A DNA stretch of 64,000 nt from JADJOY01 sp016713535 [NCBI: Deltaproteobacteria bacterium] (GTDB lineage: Bacteria > JADJOY01): assembly GCA_016713535.1 (NCBI GenBank), contig JADJOY010000009.1:305487-369486 (forward strand), written 5' to 3'. Position numbers and translations under genes: made by a program. This document shows, piece by piece, positions 8,751-17,583 of the stretch. How positions within the stretch are numbered: position 1 is the stretch's first letter; each line of letters begins with the position of its first letter. Below the pieces are notes generated by a model. The model ran no database searches and was not told where the DNA came from. It saw only the letters and a list, made by a program, of their open reading frames with translations.

Positions 8751-9356
8751 ATGGAGGTCCGTCGCCGCGACGTGTTGCGTGGGCTCGTGGGGCTCGTCCC
8801 CGCGCTCGAGGTGATGGCTGGCCTCACGGCGGTCACCGCGACGCCTGCCGAGTCGCACGCCGCCGCGCCGACGGGCGGTGAGCCTCCCGCGGGCTTCCTG
8901 AGCGCCGCCGAGCGCAAGACGCTCGCGGCCCTCGCCGAGGCGCTCGTCGCTCCCGGCGAGAAGGCCGTGACCGGCCTGCCGAGCGTGGAGGAAGCCGGTG
9001 TGGTCGACTTCCTCGACCACCTCCTCCCCGAGCTCCCCGAGGAGGTCCAGGAGAAGTTCCCGCTGCTCCTGTGGGGGATGGAGCACGGCGCGCGGCTGCT
9101 CTCCTTCACCGGCCGCCCGTTCACCCGCCTCGGCGGCGCGGACCGCACGGCCTTCCTCACCGGCTTCGCCGAGAGCCGCTTCGAGATCCGCCGCCTCGCG
9201 TTCCGCGCGCTCAAGAACCTGGTGATGCTCGCCTACTACCAGGCGGACGTGAGCTGGCCCGGCATCGGCTACGAGGGTCCGTGGATCGGCCGCGTCGATC
9301 CACCGCAGGTGGCGGAGCTCGCCGGCTTCGAGCCGCCGGCGCGGAGGCTCGTGTGA
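8751..9356 (+). CDS. gluconate 2-dehydrogenase subunit 3-family protein, Tat-exported
   Basis: 201 aa. Small partner subunit of periplasmic GMC-type dehydrogenases. The N-terminus EVRRRDVLRGLVGLVPALEV is a twin-arginine signal (RRRDVL then a hydrophobic stretch). The mature part has GFLSAAERKTLAALAEALVAPGE and ends with the family-typical YYQADVSWPGIGYEGPW. It overlaps the flavoprotein gene by 4 bp (GTGA), so the two are translationally coupled. The flavoprotein has no signal peptide and is expected to ride through Tat with this subunit. The start ATG is the first after the repeat array; an apparent longer opening upstream reads through the repeats. Confidence 0.88.
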   Translation: MEVRRRDVLRGLVGLVPALEVMAGLTAVTATPAESHAAAPTGGEPPAGFLSAAERKTLAALAEALVAPGEKAVTGLPSVEEAGVVDFLDHLLPELPEEVQEKFPLLLWGMEHGARLLSFTGRPFTRLGGADRTAFLTGFAESRFEIRRLAFRALKNLVMLAYYQADVSWPGIGYEGPWIGRVDPPQVAELAGFEPPARRLV

Positions 9357-10870
9357 TCGTCGCGGGCCGCACGCTCGCCGGTGCGGTGAGCTGGGACGCC
9401 GACGTCGTCGTGGTCGGCACCGGGGCGGGTGGAGCGCCGCTCGGCCACGCGCTCACGCAAGCCGGCAAGAGCGTGGTGTTCCTCGAGGCCGGCCCGCGGG
9501 TCCTCGACGCCGAGATGAACCAGCGCGTCCCCGACATGCTGGCGCGGCTCTACTGGGACCGCGGCGCGCGCGTCACGACGAATGGGGCGTTCACGGTGAG
9601 CCAGGGGCGCTGTGTCGGCGGCTCGACCGTCCACTACACGGCATGGGCCATGCGCCCGCCGCGACCGATCCTCGACCACTGGACGTACCACCTCAAGCTC
9701 ACCGAGCTCGACGCGAAGACCATCGACCCCTTCGTCGAGACCGTCGAGAAGATGCTCTCGACGCGGCCGGTGCAACCGCACGAGGTCAACGCCCACAATC
9801 ACTTGATCGAGCGCGGCGCCAACGAGCTCGGGCTCCGGGGCGGGTTCGTCCACCACAACCGCGTCGGCTGCCTGGGCTGCGGCTACTGTCTGCTCGGCTG
9901 CGCCTACAACCGCAAGCAGACCGCGGCGAACACGTTTCTGCCCGCGGCGATCGGCCTGGGCGCGCGGCTCGTCAGCGACGCGCACGTGGAGCGCGTGCTC
10001 ACCCGGGGCGCCCGTGTCGAGGGGGTGCGCGCGCGCCTTCTCGACGGCGGGCACGGCGAGGTGGGCACGCTCACGGTGCGCGCGCCGGTGGTGGTGCTCG
10101 CCGCCGGCACCATCCACACGCCGGCGCTGCTCGTCCGCAGCGGCATCGGCGACGCGTCGGGACAGGTCGGTCGCAACCTGGTGTTCCACACCACGACCAC
10201 GCTGTTCGGCCTCTTCGACGAGGAGGTCGCGGCGCATCGCGGGTTCTCGCCGTCCTACGTCGTCGACCACGCGATGGACCTCGAGCGCTACCCCGACCGC
10301 GGCTATTACCTGGTCCCGGCCTTCGCCGCCCCGGCCGCGATCGCGCCCTTCCTCCCTGGCTTCGGCGACGACCACGCCACCAAGATGCGCGCCTACAAGC
10401 GCCTCGCCGGGCTCTCGGTGATGCTCCACGACGCGTCCCGGGGGCGCGTGACCGTGGCGCCGAACGGCAAGCCGGTGATCGAATACGCGCTCGCGCCGGA
10501 GGACCGCGGCCAGCTCGTCGAGGGCATGATCGCCGCCGGCCGGCTACTGTTCGCGGCGGGCGCGAAGGAGGTGTACCCGTCGAGCCCCGGCGGCATGGCG
10601 TTCACGTCACCCGACCAGCTCGATTACCTGACCTCGTTCGCCCATCTCGAGAACCGTGTGGCGCTCAACACGCCGCATCCACAGGGCACCTGCCGGATGG
10701 GCGAGATGCGCCAGACCTCGGTGGTGGACCCGTGGGGACGCAGCCACGACGTCGCGGGGCTCTACGTCTCCGACATGAGCGTCTTCCCGACCTCGGTCGC
10801 CGTGCCGCCCTCGATCACCACCATGGCGCTGGCGCTGCGCACCGCGCGACATCTCCTGGCCACCGCCTGA
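9353..10870 (+). CDS. GMC-family FAD-dependent oxidoreductase (large subunit partner of subunit 3)
   Basis: 505 aa from a GTG that overlaps the previous stop. VVVVGTGAGGAPLGHAL (residues ~18-34) is the FAD dinucleotide loop. GRCVGGSTVHYTAWAMRPP is the GMC signature. HPQGTCRMG near 441 and DMSVFPTSVAVPPSITTMAL near the end supply the catalytic His region and the second GMC motif. A four-cysteine cluster CLGCGYCLLGC near 172-182 is reminiscent of gluconate-dehydrogenase and long-chain alcohol oxidase flavoproteins and may bind metal or form disulfides. Reaction: oxidation of an alcohol or sugar with FAD. The substrate cannot be told from sequence. No cytochrome c subunit is adjacent. Confidence 0.9.
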   Translation: MIVAGRTLAGAVSWDADVVVVGTGAGGAPLGHALTQAGKSVVFLEAGPRVLDAEMNQRVPDMLARLYWDRGARVTTNGAFTVSQGRCVGGSTVHYTAWAMRPPRPILDHWTYHLKLTELDAKTIDPFVETVEKMLSTRPVQPHEVNAHNHLIERGANELGLRGGFVHHNRVGCLGCGYCLLGCAYNRKQTAANTFLPAAIGLGARLVSDAHVERVLTRGARVEGVRARLLDGGHGEVGTLTVRAPVVVLAAGTIHTPALLVRSGIGDASGQVGRNLVFHTTTTLFGLFDEEVAAHRGFSPSYVVDHAMDLERYPDRGYYLVPAFAAPAAIAPFLPGFGDDHATKMRAYKRLAGLSVMLHDASRGRVTVAPNGKPVIEYALAPEDRGQLVEGMIAAGRLLFAAGAKEVYPSSPGGMAFTSPDQLDYLTSFAHLENRVALNTPHPQGTCRMGEMRQTSVVDPWGRSHDVAGLYVSDMSVFPTSVAVPPSITTMALALRTARHLLATA

Positions 10871-10889
10871 CTCGGGGAGCGCCGCCGCC

Positions 10890-11330
10890 GTGCCGTCCAT
10901 CGAGATCGTGCCGCCGTGGATCGACCCGCTGCCGGATGGCTACTGGCTCTACAACCTCTCCCTCACGATCTTCTGGGCGTACGTGTCCGTGATGTTTGCG
11001 GTCCGGGCGCCGCGCCTCGGCCCCCGCCTGGTCGCGGCGACCGGCGCCATGTACGGCGTCGGGCTCGCGCTGGTGATCGCGCGGTTCGTCGTGGAGATCC
11101 CGGCCTCGGGCCACGCGGTGTGGATGTACGCGCTGGTCGTGCTCGCGGTGCGCCTCGAGCTCGGTCCGTGGGCGGTCGGCTTCGCGCTCGCGCTGATCGT
11201 CGAGGTGATCGGCTTCAAGCTGGCGTGGGACAAGCTCGGCAGCGTCGCGTGGGGTAGCGCCATCGGCGTGCCGCTCGCGGCCTTCCTGGCGGTGGTCCCC
11301 ACTCGAGACGACCGCGCATCCGGGGGGTGA
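10890..11330 (+). CDS. small integral membrane protein, unknown function
   Basis: 146 aa from a GTG. Four predicted membrane segments: YNLSLTIFWAYVSVMFAV, LVAATGAMYGVGLALVIA, VWMYALVVLAVRLEL with WAVGFALALIVEVIGFKLAW, and SAIGVPLAAFLAVVP. The N-terminal PPWIDPLPDGYW is outside the membrane. It follows the GMC gene by 19 bp and is probably in the same operon, so it might anchor or supply electrons to the oxidoreductase, but it has no haem-ligand pattern. Confidence 0.65.
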   Translation: MPSIEIVPPWIDPLPDGYWLYNLSLTIFWAYVSVMFAVRAPRLGPRLVAATGAMYGVGLALVIARFVVEIPASGHAVWMYALVVLAVRLELGPWAVGFALALIVEVIGFKLAWDKLGSVAWGSAIGVPLAAFLAVVPTRDDRASGG

Positions 11331-11355
11331 GCGGCGTGGAAAGGTTCGGTCGAAC

Positions 11356-11964
11356 ATGGTGAAGCTCTACTGGGCGCCGCGCACGCGCTCGTCACGCCCG
11401 CGCTGGATGCTGGAGGAGCTCGGCGTCCCCTACGAGCTGGTGCGCCTGAGCATGGAGAAGGGGGAGCACAAGTCGCCGGAGTACCGGAAGATCCACCCGC
11501 TCGGCGCCGTGCCGGCGCTGGTGGACGGCGAGGTGACGATGTTCGAGTCGGCGGCGATGTGCGCCTACCTGGCCGACAAGCACGCCTATCAGCGGCTCAC
11601 GCCGACGCTCGGCACGTCCGCGCGCGCCGCCTACGAGCAGTGGCTCTTCTTCGGGATGGCGACCTTCGAGGAGCCGCTCGTCAAGATGTTCCTGCACACC
11701 ATGCTGCTGCCGCCCGAGCAACGCTCCACGCGCGCCGCGGACGAGGCCCGCGCTCGCGCCGGCGAGGTGGTGAAGGTGCTCGAGGATGCCCTCGCGGACC
11801 GCCCGTACCTCCTCGGAGCCGAGTTCAGCGCCGCGGACGTGGTGGTCGGCTCGCTGGTGAGCTGGTCGGCATTCATGGGAGTGCTGGAGGGGTTTCCTCG
11901 GGTGCAGGAGTATCTCGGGCGGCTCGCCGCACGGCCCGCCTTCCTGGCATCCCAGGCGGAGTGA
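11356..11964 (+). CDS. glutathione S-transferase family protein
   Basis: 202 aa. The N-terminal thioredoxin-like domain (1-80) has KLYWAPRTRSSRPRWMLEEL with the usual active-site Ser near 12-13, followed by HPLGAVPALVDGEVTMFESAA, the cis-Pro and glutathione-contacting ES pair. The C-terminal helical domain carries RPYLLGAEFSAADVVVGS, the N-capping box. Such enzymes conjugate or transfer glutathione to electrophiles. It lies 25 bp after the membrane protein in the same direction, at the end of the GMC operon, possibly handling reactive aldehyde products. That link is inference. Confidence 0.92.
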   Translation: MVKLYWAPRTRSSRPRWMLEELGVPYELVRLSMEKGEHKSPEYRKIHPLGAVPALVDGEVTMFESAAMCAYLADKHAYQRLTPTLGTSARAAYEQWLFFGMATFEEPLVKMFLHTMLLPPEQRSTRAADEARARAGEVVKVLEDALADRPYLLGAEFSAADVVVGSLVSWSAFMGVLEGFPRVQEYLGRLAARPAFLASQAE

Positions 11965-12112
11965 TCGGTACGGATATGTATCGTTTCCGCCGCGGCGAGC
12001 TGGATCGGCCGTCGGGGGCCGCTGCCGTTGATCCGCCGCGCCTTGCTCTGGAATACTCGCGGCGGGCAGCGATCCGCGCGACGCGGATTCGAGCCGTGGC
12101 TAGAGATTTCCG

Positions 12113-14020
12113 ATGATCGACCCGACCCTCGCGATCCACGGCCTCGCCGAGCGCTGGGTGGCGCGTGAACGCGTGGCTGGCGAGCGCCTCGAGGTCGCGA
12201 CGCGCTCGTGCCAGGCGGTGGTCGCGGGCAAGCTCAACCTGGCGCTCGTGAAAGCGAGCGGCGAGATCGGCTGGCGCCGCGTGCTGGGCGGCAAGATCTC
12301 GATCGGTGGGGTCGCCATCGAGCCGTTCGGCGGGCTGGTCGCGGTGCTGGTCGAGGGGCCGCGCGTCGAGCTGATGCGCGGCGCCCAGGGCGAGCCGTGC
12401 GGCTCGATCAAGCTCACCGAGTCGTGCGTCTCGGTCGCGCTCTCGGAGCGCGGCGAGCGGATCGTGGTCGGCGATCGCTTCGGCGCGATCCGCTACTACG
12501 ACGCCGCGGGGAAGACCAAGGACACCGCCGAGGTCGGCCACCCGGTCGAATTGATCGCGATCGCGCCCACCGGCGAGCAGGTCGTCGCGGCGAGCTACTC
12601 GGGCCACGTCACGCTCCTCAACGCCAAGCACAAGCCCGAGCGCAACTCGTACGTGCGGGCGCAGGTCGAGCGGGTGTGGATCGACGGCCGCGGCGAGCGC
12701 GCCTTCGTGCTCGCGACCGGCGACGGCGTGATGGTGCACTCGCTGCGCACCTCGTCCATGGTCACGATCGGGCTCGACCGGCCGGTCGTCGACGCCGACT
12801 CGAGCGTGCTCGGAGATCAGGTCATCCTGCTCGCGCACGACATGAGCGTCGCCGTGCTCGACGCGGCCGCGCGGCTCGTGTGGCAGGGCGACGCTCCCGC
12901 CGGCACCATCCGGGTGCGCGCGAACTTCGACCTCAGCCGCGTCTGGTTCCACGACCGCGAGGGCGTGCTCACCAGCTTCGACGTGCTGCGGGGCGCGGAG
13001 GGCGCGCGCCGGGCCGCGAGCCTGACCCGTGGCCCGCGCAAGGCGTCGCTGCACGACGTGGAGGTCCGGAACGTACCGGCGCCGGGTGGCTTCGCGCGCG
13101 TCCACCTCGATCCCGACCCCGGCTCGGCGCGGCTCGCGCTCGTGCATCCGAGCGGCCTGGTCGTGGTGCTCGCGCAGGGTGGGCGCGAGCTCAAGCGCAT
13201 CGAGATCGCGGGGGGCCCGCGCGAGGTGCTCTTCACGCAGCGCGGTGGGCTGCTCGGTGTCTCGAGCGAGAAGGGCGTGGCGCTGCTCGATCCGACGCAG
13301 GGCTGGCGCGGCTCGGCGGCGCTCGACACACCGGTGCTCGGGACCGCCCACGGCGTGGCCGCGCTGCTCGCGGTGTCGGCGCGGGGCGAGATCTCGCTGC
13401 TCTCGGCCGACGGAGCGCGACCGTTCGCCCGCCTCGATGGGCCGGCCTCGGCGGTCGTCGGAGCACGAACCGCGCAAGGGATCTTCGCGTTCGTCGCCCT
13501 CGTGAGCGGTGAGCTGGTGGCGCTGGGACCGCTCGGCGACGAGCTGTTCCGGATCGGGGCGGCGATCGGTGAGGGACCGCTACGGCTCGCGGCGATCGGC
13601 GACCGGGTGCTGATCGGCACCCAGTCCGGCCGACTCAAGCTGGTGTCGCTACGCGGCAGCGTGCTCGGCGAGGCCAAGACCGGGCTGCCGGTGGTGAGCG
13701 TCGACACCGTCGGCGACGGCTTCGTGGTGGTCGACAGCCGTGGCGAGATCCACCGCTGGACCCACACCCTCGACCGCGGCGAGGGGCGCCAGCCGCCTCC
13801 CGGCGTCTATCGCGCCGTCGCCGGGCCGGAGGGCCCGGCGTGCCTGGTGCAGCACGACCGCGAGTCGATCGTGATCCAGTCGTGGGGACGGCGCGAGCTT
13901 CAGCGCTTCGAGGTGGGCGCCGGGCTGGTCGATCTCGCCGGTGTGGCCCACGATCGCTGGGCCATGCTCACCCACGACACGCTGCTCACGCCGAAGCCGC
14001 GCTCGCCGGCTCGCGGCTGA
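12113..14020 (+). CDS. cytoplasmic WD40/PQQ-like beta-propeller protein of unknown function
   Basis: 635 aa without a signal peptide. Repeated four-strand blades are visible, for example VGDRFGAIRYYDAAGK, AASYSGHVTLLNAKHK, GLLGVSSEKGVALLDPTQ, LLAVSARGEISLLSADG and LIGTQSGRLKLVSLRG. These end in the alternating small/hydrophobic pattern of propeller strands. No catalytic domain is attached. A possible promoter, TTGATC-N18-AATACT, lies at 12028-12057. The 3' end overlaps the convergent DoxX gene by 35 bp. Propellers of this kind usually act as protein-binding platforms; the partner is unknown. Confidence 0.75.
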   Translation: MIDPTLAIHGLAERWVARERVAGERLEVATRSCQAVVAGKLNLALVKASGEIGWRRVLGGKISIGGVAIEPFGGLVAVLVEGPRVELMRGAQGEPCGSIKLTESCVSVALSERGERIVVGDRFGAIRYYDAAGKTKDTAEVGHPVELIAIAPTGEQVVAASYSGHVTLLNAKHKPERNSYVRAQVERVWIDGRGERAFVLATGDGVMVHSLRTSSMVTIGLDRPVVDADSSVLGDQVILLAHDMSVAVLDAAARLVWQGDAPAGTIRVRANFDLSRVWFHDREGVLTSFDVLRGAEGARRAASLTRGPRKASLHDVEVRNVPAPGGFARVHLDPDPGSARLALVHPSGLVVVLAQGGRELKRIEIAGGPREVLFTQRGGLLGVSSEKGVALLDPTQGWRGSAALDTPVLGTAHGVAALLAVSARGEISLLSADGARPFARLDGPASAVVGARTAQGIFAFVALVSGELVALGPLGDELFRIGAAIGEGPLRLAAIGDRVLIGTQSGRLKLVSLRGSVLGEAKTGLPVVSVDTVGDGFVVVDSRGEIHRWTHTLDRGEGRQPPPGVYRAVAGPEGPACLVQHDRESIVIQSWGRRELQRFEVGAGLVDLAGVAHDRWAMLTHDTLLTPKPRSPARG

Positions 14021-14417
14021 GCCGGCCGACGTACCACGCCCAGGCGATGAAGACCGCCTGGAACGGCAGGCGCAGCCACGCCAGCACCGGGTCCGGCGGG
14101 TGGTCGCCGAACGGCAGACCGTTCACGGCCATGTTGATGTTCGCGGGGAAGACCGCGACGTAGAGCGCGATCAAGCCCCACGCGGCGGCCCTGCGGGTGC
14201 GCGGGATCAAGAGCCCGGCACCGCCGAGGATCTCGAACACGCCGCTCACCAGCACCAGCGTCCGCGGCGCCGGGAGCACGTTCGGCACGATGCCGACGAA
14301 CGGCTCGGGCGTGACGAAGTGCGCCACCCCCGCGGCGATCATCACCCCGGCGAGCAGCAGCGTGAGCAGCACGTGCGCCCGTCGCGCGAACGACGAGCGC
14401 GTGTCCGGTCCCGCCAT
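13986..14417 (-). CDS. DoxX-like integral membrane protein
   Basis: 143 aa with four membrane helices: AHVLLTLLLAGVMIAAGVAH, LVLVSGVFEILGGAGLLI, AAAWGLIALYVAVFPANINM, and FQAVFIAWAWYVGRL. The pattern FEILGGAGLLIPRTRRAAAWGL is the DoxX/SURF4-like core, and NINMAVNGLPFGDHPPDPVLAWLRLPFQ is frequent in the subfamily. Family members are associated with redox or membrane homeostasis, without a defined reaction. Convergent with and overlapping the propeller gene by 35 bp. Confidence 0.85.
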   Translation of the reverse strand: MAGPDTRSSFARRAHVLLTLLLAGVMIAAGVAHFVTPEPFVGIVPNVLPAPRTLVLVSGVFEILGGAGLLIPRTRRAAAWGLIALYVAVFPANINMAVNGLPFGDHPPDPVLAWLRLPFQAVFIAWAWYVGRLSREPASAASA

Positions 14418-14484
14418 GGCGTGCCGAGTGTCTCACGCCGCCCGTCCTGTTGCATCCGGGGCGCCGCCCCGAGGAGCGGGCGTC

Positions 14485-14690
14485 GCGAGGGACCGCAGCC
14501 CTCCAGCGATCGGCCTGGAGGGCCGCGCTCCGTCGCGGCCGCAGCCTCACGAGCACGGCGTCAGGGCCGCGCCGCTGTCGCGGAACCGGTACCCGCGCTC
14601 GTGCGCAGGCGGCTGCGAGGGACCGCAGCCCTCCAGCGATAGGCCTGGAGGGCCGCGCTCCGTCGCGGCCGCAGCCTCACGAGCACGGCG
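14485..14690. repeat. two direct copies (130-bp offset) of a palindromic repeat, including an echo of a gene end
   Basis: Module GAGGGACCGCAGCCCTCC plus GGCCGCGCTCCGTCGCGGCC occurs at about 14487-14545 and 14617-14675. After copy 1, positions 14561-14612 resemble the true 3' end of the methyltransferase gene (TCAGGGCCGCGCCGC, then CGGAACCGGTAC). The duplication therefore took in part of the coding end. Confidence 0.85.
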
Positions 14691-15335
14691 TCAGGGCCGC
14701 GCCGCGCGCACCGCGACGCGATCCCGGAACCGGTACACGCATTCGACGTCCTCGAAGCCCACCCCCTCGAGCTCTCGGACGAGCTCGGGCAGGAAGAGAC
14801 GCCGGCAACCGCTTCCGGCCTCCGCGGCCGCCCACGGTGGCGCGAGCGTCTCGAGCAGGAAGAGCGGCTTGCCGGGCGCGAGCATTCCGAGGCACTGCCC
14901 GAGCGCCCGCCGCGTCCAGGCCAGCCCATCGGCGAGCGTGCCTCCGGCGAGCATCAAGGTGGGCATCACCACGCTCCCCACGGTGACGAGCGTCGCCGGC
15001 ATGCTGATTGCCGGCGCCGCGTCATCACCGATTCCACCCTGGAGCGTGCCGATCCGCCCGTCGGGCAGCGCCTCGCCGAGGCGCTTGCGTGCGCGCTCGA
15101 GCTTGGGGCGGTTGGGCTCGATGAGCGTGACCCGCCCGATCGACGGGTACGAGGCCGCGATGAGCCGCGCGAGCTTGCCGGTGCCGGTGCCCACGTCGAC
15201 GACGTGGTCGTCGGGCCCGAGCGGCGGCAGCGCGATCACGAGCTCCCGGTAGTGCTCCGGCTCGCGCTCGGGTCCGGCCGTCCAGGTGGTGTCGTGGAGG
15301 TCATACCAGTCGGGATCGTCCCAGGGCGCGCCCAT
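14691..15335 (-). CDS. class I SAM-dependent methyltransferase
   Basis: 214 aa. Motif I is HVVDVGTGTGKLARLIAASY (about residues 45-64), then motif II acidic residue in VTLIEPNRPKLERARKRLGE, the Rossmann SAM-binding core. MLAPGKPLFLLETLAPPW corresponds to the strand-4/5 region. The C-terminal half has LVRELEGVGFEDVECVYRFRDR, a usual end for small-molecule methyltransferases. The substrate is not evident. The ATG at 15335 is preceded by GGAGGGATCTCGAG; the open frame continuing upstream is antisense to nothing and lacks signals. The 3' end is echoed by a nearby repeat copy. Confidence 0.88.
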   Translation of the reverse strand: MGAPWDDPDWYDLHDTTWTAGPEREPEHYRELVIALPPLGPDDHVVDVGTGTGKLARLIAASYPSIGRVTLIEPNRPKLERARKRLGEALPDGRIGTLQGGIGDDAAPAISMPATLVTVGSVVMPTLMLAGGTLADGLAWTRRALGQCLGMLAPGKPLFLLETLAPPWAAAEAGSGCRRLFLPELVRELEGVGFEDVECVYRFRDRVAVRAARP

Positions 15336-15424
15336 CTCGAGATCCCTCCGTGGTCCACCTGCGATGTGCCTCGATGTTCGCGCAGCCGCGCCCCCAAGTC
15401 GACGGGACGGTCCCCGCGCCGGGC

Positions 15425-16892
15425 TCACGTACCGGAGATCGCGTAGAAGGCCGGGGTCTGGTCGACGCTCTGCCACGCCGGGTCGCTGGCCGGGCGCAGC
15501 ATCGGGTCGACGTTGCGGGCGCGCATGTCGCCGAAGCGCAGCACGCCGTCGCCGCCGAGCACCGGGTTCGAGTACCCGATCACGCCCTTCGCGTCGTACG
15601 ACCACAGCACCTTCTTGGCTTCCGAGACCGCGAACACGCGCGCGCCGCGCTGCACCGGGTAGGCCGGTGAGCCGGCCGCGTAGGCGCCCGAGCTGCCGGT
15701 GTAGAGCACGCCGTTGGCGTCGAGCGTCGGGTAGAGCGCGTTGCCGTAGCCGCCCGAGCGCGACGGATCGAAGTACGGCGAGCCCCACGACTGCTTTCCC
15801 GTCGCGGGATCGAGCGCGAAGATGCGGCCGCCGGAGGGCGAGCCGACCGCCGCGAACTCCGCCGTGAAGTTGGTCGAGGCGTAGACGCGCGTGGTCTTGC
15901 CGTTCACCTCGCGCAGCGCGAGACCACCGGCGCGGTTCGCGCACGGGATGCCGAGGCCCGAGGGCAGCGACACGGGGCCCCACTTCTTCGCGCCGTCGGT
16001 GGGCTTGTAGGCGGCGACGAACGCGCTGTTGCACGAGCTCGAGCCGCCGCCGCCCACGAACACGGTGCCGTCGCTGCCGACCGCCAGCGTCCACGCGCCG
16101 GCGACGTGCTTGGCGGCGTCGGCGAGCGGGACGGGTGCCCAGCGCAGCTTGCCGCTCGGGTCGAACGCGTAGAGGTAGCCGGGCGTCTTGCAGTCCGTGG
16201 CCGGTCCGCACATCGTCGCGGCGTAGATGGTGTTGCCGTCGGGGCTGAGCGCCGGCGCGGCGACGAACGTGCCGGCGAGCGAGCCGCTGCCCGGGTAACG
16301 CCACACCAGCGCGCCGCTCGCAGCGTCGAGCTTGTAGAGGGCCGTGCTCTCGTATTTCTCGGCGCCCTCGACGGCGAAGGTGCCGACGTAGAGCTCGGTC
16401 GAGCCGCGCAGCAGGAGCCCCGCGACGACCTCACCGCCCGCCTCGGGGTGGGTGGTGGGCTTGTCGCAGTCGGCGACGTCGTTACAGGTGCGGAAGTCCC
16501 ACAACATGAGCCCGGTGGCGGCTTCGACCGCGTAGACCTTGCCGTCGCCTCGGCCGACGTAGATCACCTTCTCGTCGGGCGAGAGCACCGGCGTTCCCTC
16601 GACCGTGCCGTTCCACCAGCTCATCTCGTCGGTGAGCGAGCCGCCGCACTGCACCGGCGAGCCGGTGCCGGCGGCGTAGTCGCGGCAGTAGGGCACGGGG
16701 TCGAGGGGCGCCGGGGTGAACGTGTCGGCGAACGCGGACGTGCTCGCGGTGATGTGACTTGGTCGGCCACGAGTCGCCGGCATTGGCGACGGTCACGGTG
16801 ACCAGCGAGAGAGCGATGAACGCTGCGGCGAAGTGCTGGACGCGACGGGCCTGAACGGCCGCGCATCGCGTGGGGTGGACGGGGAAGCTCAC
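15425..16892 (-). pseudogene. exported PQQ-binding-like beta-propeller protein, frameshifted near its N-terminus
   Basis: The signal peptide (GTG start at 16892, SD GAGGAGG, VQHFAAAFIALSLVTVTVANAGDSW) is in one frame. The mature protein (TASTSAFADTFTPAPLDP onward, ~440 aa to 15425) is in another, so a one-base shift lies between 16750 and 16762. The mature part is a repeated propeller: VIYVGRGDGKVYAVEAATGL, ELYVGTFAVEGAEKYESTAL, TVFVGGGGSSSCNSAFVAAY, GGRIFALDPATGKQSWG. Several cysteines (CRDY, QCGG, CNDVADC, CGPATDC) suggest disulfides and a periplasmic or surface location. It could be quinoprotein-like, but the cofactor residues were not traced. The reading could be an assembly error rather than true inactivation. 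Confidence 0.8.
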
Positions 16893-17583
16893 GGCAACCT
16901 CCTCGCCGTGAGAGCGGATCGCTCACGGCTTTCGGAGGCGCCCTTAGGGCAACCGCGGTGCCTAGTGCCTCACTGCGCTCGCGGGATCGTTCAAGTGCCC
17001 GGCATACTGGCGGTTTCGACGCTTCGGAGGCGCGCGATCGATGGCCGTGGGGCGCGCGGAGTTCCGCCCTGTCCCGGGCACTCGGTCCGTCGATTCCGGG
17101 AGGGCCGGGCACGATGCCCGCGCCGGCGATACGCCTCGGCGTTGCATCGGGGCCGCCGTCGATCCCTGGTTGCGGCCACCCCCGAGTCCCTCGCTTCGGT
17201 CGTGGCGGCGCGCAGTCCCGGCGACGGGGGATGGAACCCCGTCGCTCATATGGAGCGACTGGTGTCAAACCCGGGCTCGCGGCCCGTGGCTTCCTCGCGT
17301 CGTGGTTGTTTGCCTGTTGTTCTCCCTTCGAGGGCTCGAGGCGATGGAGGATCCGCACGGATCGACGACGAGTCACTCTCAAATCCGCGGATTACCCCGG
17401 CCGAAGCCGGCAGAGCCAGCCGTGACCTCTCTCCCGTCGTGAGGGAGCGCTGTCTACTGGACGCGAATTCGGGGTTGCCCCTATCGCAATAGCGACGGAC
17501 GCACATCCTCGGAGACGGCCGCGACCCTCCAGCGCCGCAGGCCCTCGATCTCCTTTCTCGTGGAGTGAAACCAACCCTCGTCG
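16893..17583. other. 691-bp intergenic region with scattered palindromes
   Basis: No convincing gene. It contains a dispersed palindrome GGCGACGGGGGATGGAACCC at about 17219-17250, also seen near 57000 and inverted near 51955. It also has a lower-GC stretch 17370-17480. Short open frames here have no ribosome sites or recognisable products. Confidence 0.6.

Noticed and set aside
7568-9214. Long open frames on both strands across the 87-bp array (29-residue repeat proteins)
   Set aside because: The period is a multiple of three, so any frame without a stop stays open. The sequence is palindromic intergenic repeat, and the downstream part is the subunit-3 gene in its own start.
16900-17580. Several small open frames in the 16.9-17.6 kb gap
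   Set aside because: No ribosome sites, no family features, and the frames lie on palindromic repeats.
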